Below, piece after piece: positions 15,429 to 19,504 of a stretch of DNA of 19,504 nucleotides. This stretch comes from Alistipes sp. (GTDB lineage Bacteria; Bacteroidota; Bacteroidia; Bacteroidales; Rikenellaceae), in contig JAFLRS010000017.1 of assembly GCA_022511355.1 (NCBI GenBank), forward strand, positions 1 through 19,504, in the 5' to 3' direction. The notes beneath the pieces are model-generated. The model did no database searches and had not been told where the DNA came from. It was given only the letters and a program-made list of their open reading frames with translations. Every line of letters starts with the position of its first letter. The first letter of the stretch is position 1. A program made the translations under genes and the position numbers.

Positions 15429-17420
15429 ATGAAATTTTTTGTCAAGACTCTTTTTGTCGTTTTTGCGCTCGCCGCACTGCATAATCGGGCGTCGGGACGC
15501 GAAATATATTCGCTCAACGACAACTGGAAATTCTTCTTCCGCAACGAGAATTCCAGCGACGAGGCACGCAGCGTGACTCTGCCTCACACATGGGCTTTCG
15601 ACCTCCGCAACAACGCCCGTGCAGCCGTGCCCGCCACCGCCGACTACATACGCGACCTCTATATCCCCTCCGAATGGAGCGGCAAACGCATATTCCTGCG
15701 GTTCGGAGGCGCGCAGAACGTCGCCGACGTATTCGTGAACGGACGATATGCCGGCGAACATCGCGGTTCGTTCACCGCCTTCACGCTCGAAATTACCGAC
15801 AAGGTCCGCTTCGACTACAACAATTCGCTGCACGTGATGGTGAGCAACTATCCGCAGAACGATATTCTGCCCCTCTCCTCCGAAATGAATGCCGGCGGCG
15901 GTCTCACACGCGAGGTCGAACTCATCGTTACCGACCCCGTAACCGTCCGCCCCGACTACTACGGCACCGACGGCGTACTGGTCAATCAGTTCACCGTGAA
16001 CCGCAATACGGCCGAAGGCTCCGTAACCGTCCACATCGCGGCCGACAAACCCGCCGCACCCGCCGTACAGCTCACCATAAAGGCTCCCGACGGCTATACG
16101 GTCGTGAAGAAAAACCACAAACTCAAAGCCGAAGAGTCGTCGGCCGTCATACCTTTTTCGATTCACAACCCCGCACTCTGGAGCCCCTCCAACCCCAATC
16201 TCTACAAGGTGCAGGTCACCGTGGGAGGGGATACGGTGGAGGTCATGACGGGATTCCGCTCGATAGACGTCAGCTCCGAAGAGCTTTTCCGTCTCAACGG
16301 CAAAACCATCCCCGTGCGCGGAGTAACGCTCTATCATGACTGCGCCGGTCACGGTTCGGCCCTCACCTGCGACGACTGCAGCCGCGACCTCGACATGATT
16401 TGCGACATGGGCGCCAATGCCATACGTTCGGCCACAGCACCCCACGACCCTGCACTCTACGACCTCTGCGACCGACGCGGCATCATGGTCTGGATAGATT
16501 TTCCGCTCACTCAGGCTCCATTCCCGGGCGACAAGGCATTCATACCCTCGGAACGGCTCATGGAGAACGGCCGCCGTCAGGTGCGCGAAATCATAACCCA
16601 AAACTACAACCGTCCCTCGGTGGTGATGTGGGGTCTGTTTTCGCTCCTCCGCGGCAGCGACGACATCCTCGACTATCTGCGCGAACTCAACGACATGACA
16701 CACCGTCTCGACCCCTCGCGGCCCACCGTGGCCTGCAGCAATCGCGACGGCGACATCAATTTCATATCGGACCTCATCGTGTGGCAGCAGAACTTCGGAT
16801 GGGAAAAGGGCAGCATCTCCGACCTCGAACTGTGGCAGTCGGTTTTAGACAAAAACTGGCGCAACTTGCGTCACGGCGTGGCCTACGGACCCAACAGCGC
16901 ACAAGGTTTGTCGGAATCGCCTTCGGCGGCCAAGGTGCGCGAACGACTCAAGCTGCCGTTCGGCGACCGTCAGAAGCTTTTCCACGAAGGCTACACCGAA
17001 CAACTCGCCGACAGCAAAATATTCTGGGGCGTATGGCTCAATGAAATGTTCGACTTCGCCTCGGAACGCTACCGCAACGGAATAAATGACGGCGGTGTAG
17101 TCATGCACGACCACGCCACACCCAAAGATATATACTATCTCTACCGTTCGGTGTGGAATGAATCTTCACCTACGCTCCACATCATTGCGCCGCGCAATCC
17201 CGACCCCGTTTCGCCCGAACATTGCGTGGAGTTCTACTCTTCGGTCGAGAATCCGTCGCTCACGGTGAACGGCGAAGCGGTAAACATTCAGAAGGCGGGA
17301 CCCACGCGCTATATCTCGGAAAAGGTGCCCATGCACGGACGATGCGAAGTGAAGGTCGAGGCGGCGGGAGCGAGCGAAACGGCTCTGTTTACAATCGGCA
17401 ACTCCGCAAAACCGAGATAG
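15429..17420 (+). CDS. Secreted GH2-family protein lacking both catalytic glutamates (predicted pseudo-glycosidase)
   Basis: 663 residues with a signal peptide (about 1-23). Domains follow GH2 beta-galactosidases: jelly-roll sugar-binding domain (about 28-165, with DNWKF, LPHTW, VNGRYAGEHRGSFTAF), an immunoglobulin-like domain (about 170-282, ending WSPSNPNLY and TGFRSI), and a TIM barrel (from RLNGKTIPVRGV, about 288). In the barrel, GANAIR, LYDLCDRRGIMVW, NRPSVVMWGLF and LNEMFDFASE are clear. The acid/base site, normally WGLxNE, reads WGLFSLL, so Asn-Glu becomes Ser405-Leu406 (16641-16646). The nucleophile site, normally SEYGA, reads VAYGP, so Glu becomes Ala485 (16881-16883). The usual HYP after the NAIR motif is also changed (RSATAPHD). 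The frame is intact and neighbouring motifs are conserved, so this looks like adaptation rather than decay. A binding role is inferred. The frame opens upstream, but ATG 15429 fits the signal peptide and promoter. Confidence 0.9.
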   Translation: MKFFVKTLFVVFALAALHNRASGREIYSLNDNWKFFFRNENSSDEARSVTLPHTWAFDLRNNARAAVPATADYIRDLYIPSEWSGKRIFLRFGGAQNVADVFVNGRYAGEHRGSFTAFTLEITDKVRFDYNNSLHVMVSNYPQNDILPLSSEMNAGGGLTREVELIVTDPVTVRPDYYGTDGVLVNQFTVNRNTAEGSVTVHIAADKPAAPAVQLTIKAPDGYTVVKKNHKLKAEESSAVIPFSIHNPALWSPSNPNLYKVQVTVGGDTVEVMTGFRSIDVSSEELFRLNGKTIPVRGVTLYHDCAGHGSALTCDDCSRDLDMICDMGANAIRSATAPHDPALYDLCDRRGIMVWIDFPLTQAPFPGDKAFIPSERLMENGRRQVREIITQNYNRPSVVMWGLFSLLRGSDDILDYLRELNDMTHRLDPSRPTVACSNRDGDINFISDLIVWQQNFGWEKGSISDLELWQSVLDKNWRNLRHGVAYGPNSAQGLSESPSAAKVRERLKLPFGDRQKLFHEGYTEQLADSKIFWGVWLNEMFDFASERYRNGINDGGVVMHDHATPKDIYYLYRSVWNESSPTLHIIAPRNPDPVSPEHCVEFYSSVENPSLTVNGEAVNIQKAGPTRYISEKVPMHGRCEVKVEAAGASETALFTIGNSAKPR

Positions 17421-17988
17421 CCGAAGGACCTTCGGCCAGCAGCAGGTCGGCGAACGAAAGATTGGCGGCAAAGGGGAAACGCTCGCTGAAGAGCTGATAA
17501 TAGGGAGGGCAGTCGAAACGGCTCTCTCTTTTTTTTGGCCGCAGGTCGCGGTCGCCGTCGGCGGCTTCGACATAAAGTTCCGAAATCTGCGGCCGGCGGT
17601 CGATGTGCGCCAGTTGCAGCAGCAGTTCGGTGAGCTGCAGATTGTAATCGGCCAAAAATTCGAATTTTCGTTCGTAGAAGGGCATCAGCGAGGGTGCATA
17701 GTGTTCGAAATAGGGCGACGAACGATAGGCCGACATCAGAGCCGTGCGATGCAGATGCTGCCACCGCTTCGAATAGTCGATGCGGACGTCCCGCACGGGC
17801 GTCTGCGGACGATTGCCGTTGCGGACATTCACCGTGAGTGCAAGAATCCCGTTGGCCGTCATAATCTGCGCGCGGTTGCGTTCGGAACGCTTTATGAAAT
17901 GCTCCCCGAGGTCGATTACGCACTCCTCGCGCAGCAGATGCGCGAAATACTCCACCGAACCCAAATATGTAACCGGAAGTATCGTCAT
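17389..17988 (-). CDS. WbqC-like family protein
   Basis: A 199-residue soluble protein of the WbqC-like family. The start ILPVTYLGSVEYFAHLL, the segment EHFIKRSERNRAQIMTANGILALTVNV and the following DVRIDYSKRWQHLHRTAL with SSPYFEHYAP are characteristic. Members are found in O-antigen clusters and widely in Bacteroidota; the reaction is not firmly established. The ATG overlaps the stop of the LuxE-like gene as ATGA, so translation is coupled and the pair probably works together. Its last 32 bases overlap the 3' end of the convergent GH2 gene (17389-17420), leaving no room for a terminator between them. Confidence 0.88.
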   Translation of the reverse strand: MTILPVTYLGSVEYFAHLLREECVIDLGEHFIKRSERNRAQIMTANGILALTVNVRNGNRPQTPVRDVRIDYSKRWQHLHRTALMSAYRSSPYFEHYAPSLMPFYERKFEFLADYNLQLTELLLQLAHIDRRPQISELYVEAADGDRDLRPKKRESRFDCPPYYQLFSERFPFAANLSFADLLLAEGPSAISVLRSCRL

Positions 17989-18959
17989 TGCACCAGAAGA
18001 TTACATCCGCGAATCTCGCTGCGGTCGATGCGTCCCTCTATCGTGAAGCTGCCGTCGGGGAATGTGCGGCCCATATCTTCGGTCTGGATGAATGCGCACG
18101 AATGTAGATTCGCAAGGTCGATTATGTTCACTCCTCCGCGCGAACCCGAAGGCAGAATGTCGAACGGATCATTCACGTCGCGCACCGTTACGCGCATCCA
18201 CGGCGGAGTGCGGAAGATTCCGCCGCCGAGGGAGTAGGCTTGCGAAGAGAGTTCCGCCATTCCGTACTCCGAATGTATGCGTTCCGCCCCGAACGCCTCG
18301 CACAGACGACGGTGCAGTTCGTTTTTGGGGAGTTCTTCGCGGCGGCCTTTCATGCCGCCCGTCTCCATGATTATACTCTCGTGCAGGTCGGGCGAATATC
18401 GTTCGGCGAGTTCCAGGAGGGCGTATGTAACGCCGAGCAGTATGGTTGGCTTTCCGCAGGCCGCCATATCGGCGAGCAGGGCTTCGTAATCGTCGAGATA
18501 GAAACCTCCCGCGCCGCACTGCGATATGAGCGAATCGGCCATCATGACCAGTGACGAACCTTTGCGTTCGAGGTATGAGGGCAGCAGTGCGAAGAGGGCA
18601 TATTGCGAGGGGTCGCCGTAGAAGATGCGGAAGGCGGCCGTAAAGCTTTTGCGATAATCTTCGAGTCGGGCCACGGGATGCCGTGAGGGGGTCATTCCTG
18701 TGGTTGCGCTGGAGGTGAAGACGGTTTCGGGGGGATTGTCGCCGCAATATACTTCGCGGAGTTTGAATATGCAGATGGGCATATAGGGGATGTCGTCGAG
18801 CCGGCGGATGCTGCGGACGAAATCGGGTCCGAATCCGGCCAGACGAAGATATTCGCGATAGGGGGTGCAGTGTTCGGCCTGAAAATGAAACAATTGCAGA
18901 GCTTTTTGTTCAAACTCCGCGCGGTTGCCGATGTCAAGTATATTTTCGATGTCGAACAT
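17985..18959 (-). CDS. LuxE/PaaK-like acyl-protein synthetase (adenylate-forming)
   Basis: A 324-residue protein of the LuxE/PaaK-like adenylate-forming group, which activates a carboxylic acid with ATP and passes it to a thiol or protein. Seen: DIPYMPICIFK near residue 57-67, the P-loop-like SSATTG (83-88), GGMKGRREELP, HSEYGMAELSSQAYS, the aspartate region QTEDMGR, and a C-terminal GRIDRSEIRGCNLL. In LuxE a cysteine near the C-terminus carries the acyl group; Cys319 could do this here (inference). ATG 18959 is chosen over a far upstream frame because it follows the promoter and matches the family start. It is translationally coupled to wbqC-like, which suggests an acid-activation and transfer unit in the envelope or surface glycan; the substrate is unknown. 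Confidence 0.88.
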   Translation of the reverse strand: MFDIENILDIGNRAEFEQKALQLFHFQAEHCTPYREYLRLAGFGPDFVRSIRRLDDIPYMPICIFKLREVYCGDNPPETVFTSSATTGMTPSRHPVARLEDYRKSFTAAFRIFYGDPSQYALFALLPSYLERKGSSLVMMADSLISQCGAGGFYLDDYEALLADMAACGKPTILLGVTYALLELAERYSPDLHESIIMETGGMKGRREELPKNELHRRLCEAFGAERIHSEYGMAELSSQAYSLGGGIFRTPPWMRVTVRDVNDPFDILPSGSRGGVNIIDLANLHSCAFIQTEDMGRTFPDGSFTIEGRIDRSEIRGCNLLVQ

Positions 18960-18987
18960 TGTCCGTTTTCGGTGTCGAATTCTCCCG

Positions 18988-19017
18988 CAAATATAGCATT
19001 GATTTTGCGGTCGGCAA
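18988..19017 (-). promoter_or_regulatory. Promoter (-33 TTG and -7 TATATTTG) of the luxE-like/wbqC-like pair
   Basis: On the minus strand: TTG at 19017-19015, a 19-base spacer, then TATATTTG at 18995-18988. Both elements and the spacing match the Bacteroidota consensus. Predicted start is near 18981, about 22 bases before the ATG. Confidence 0.8.
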
Positions 19018-19045
19018 AACTTCTGCCTGCGATATTTCTCAAACG

Positions 19046-19079
19046 AACCGACCGACAGACTATTGTCTGCCGGTCGGTT
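19046..19079 (-). terminator. Strong hairpin downstream of infC, likely terminator or mRNA 3' end
   Basis: Arms 19046-19060 and 19065-19079 form a 15-pair stem with a TATT/AATA loop. The one mismatch (19055 A with 19070 C) becomes a G-U pair on the minus strand, so it belongs to the leftward transcript from infC. The U-tract after it is weak. It lies between infC and the luxE-like promoter. Confidence 0.7.
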
Positions 19080-19138
19080 TGCGTATTGTTGATTCATCCG
19101 GTTTTGCAAATCCATATTTGCTCACGGAACGGAGATTG

Positions 19139-19504
19139 TCAACCCTTTTTGCCCTTCGGCGCCAGAATCATATTCATCTTCTTCCCCTCCAGAGTGGGCA
19201 TAACCTCCACCTTCGCAATCTCCTCGAGGTCCGTCGCGAAACGCAGAAGCAATATCTCTCCCTGCTCCTTGAACACTATCGAACGACCGCGGAAAAATAC
19301 GTATGCCTTGACCTTCGCACCCTCCTTGATGAAGTTCTCGGCGTGCTTCAACTTGAAGTTGTAATCGTGGTCGTCGGTCTGCGGACCGAAGCGTATCTCC
19401 TTGATTACCACCTTAGTCTGTTTGGCTTTAATCTCTTTGGCCTTGCGTTTCTGCTGGTAGAGGAACTTTTGATAGTCGGCAATGCGGCACACCGGAGGGT
19501 CGGC
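19139..19504 (-). CDS. infC: Translation initiation factor IF-3, N-terminus cut by window edge
   Basis: The visible 121 residues cover the end of the N-domain, the linker and the whole C-domain. ADPPVCRIADYQKF is the family signature, followed by the Lys-rich linker, then KEIRFGPQTDDHDYNFK, AENFIKEGAKVKAYVFFRGR and the C-terminal VEVMPTLEGKKMNMILAPK. IF-3 binds the 30S subunit and controls start-codon fidelity, often beginning its own mRNA at a rare codon; its start is outside the window. It ends in a short basic tail (PKGKKG). rpmI and rplT, usual downstream partners, are not found here. Confidence 0.96.
   Translation of the reverse strand, partial: ADPPVCRIADYQKFLYQQKRKAKEIKAKQTKVVIKEIRFGPQTDDHDYNFKLKHAENFIKEGAKVKAYVFFRGRSIVFKEQGEILLLRFATDLEEIAKVEVMPTLEGKKMNMILAPKGKKG

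Noticed and set aside
15396..16703. 435-residue minus-strand frame
   Set aside because: It is antisense to the GH2 gene and has no family features.
18957..19115. N-terminal extension of the LuxE-like gene, or a small gene here
   Set aside because: The frame crosses the promoter (18988-19017) and the infC hairpin and has no signal or family match. It does not resemble ribosomal protein L35.

Overview
The window looks like a chromosomal segment of a Bacteroidota bacterium, most likely order Bacteroidales. GC-rich codons and a Rikenellaceae/Alistipes-like gene repertoire are suggestive, but the genus is inference. Supporting signs are repeated copies of the Bacteroidota -7 promoter element TAnnTTTG in the AT-rich gaps, weak Shine-Dalgarno signals, a DUF3078 outer-membrane protein, a BspA-type leucine-rich-repeat lipoprotein, an S41 protease lipoprotein, a glycoside hydrolase family 2 (GH2) protein, and WbqC and LuxE/PaaK-type proteins. 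No tRNA, rRNA, CRISPR array, insertion sequence or phage gene was seen.

Layout. Positions 1-5678 form a leftward block: dxs (isoprenoid precursor synthesis) overlaps nth (base-excision repair) by an ATGA junction. An S41 protease lipoprotein with its own promoter follows, then an aldehyde dehydrogenase that runs off the left edge. A divergent promoter region at about 5679-5735 separates this from the rightward pair rarA and yfcE-like phosphoesterase. Those converge on leftward nfo (endonuclease IV). A second divergent promoter region (8378-8482) serves nfo and a rightward pair, DUF3078 outer-membrane protein then a CtpA-type protease. That pair ends at a bidirectional terminator shared with a leftward rsgA/aminotransferase pair. 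Further right are a leftward LRR lipoprotein with its own terminator, a roughly 300-base gap holding a long imperfect RNA hairpin with its own promoter, and cvpA. A third divergent region then leads to a rightward secreted GH2 protein, whose end overlaps a leftward luxE-like/wbqC-like pair. The right edge holds the C-terminal part of infC.

How the genes relate. nth, rarA and nfo make a small DNA-maintenance cluster: Nth cuts at damaged bases, Nfo processes the abasic ends, RarA acts at stalled forks. The two S41 proteases, the DUF3078 protein, the LRR lipoprotein, CvpA, GH2 and WbqC/LuxE are mostly envelope or secretion related. They do not form one obvious pathway.

The most interesting items are (i) a GH2 protein in which both catalytic glutamates of the family appear to be replaced, so it should be a secreted pseudo-glycosidase; (ii) an unassigned structured RNA between cvpA and the LRR lipoprotein, whose two non-Watson-Crick pairs fit only the leftward strand; (iii) several genes whose longest reading frames start inside their own -7 promoter elements, so the true starts must lie downstream; and (iv) a sharp switch of strand composition and leucine-codon choice at the convergent yfcE/nfo junction.
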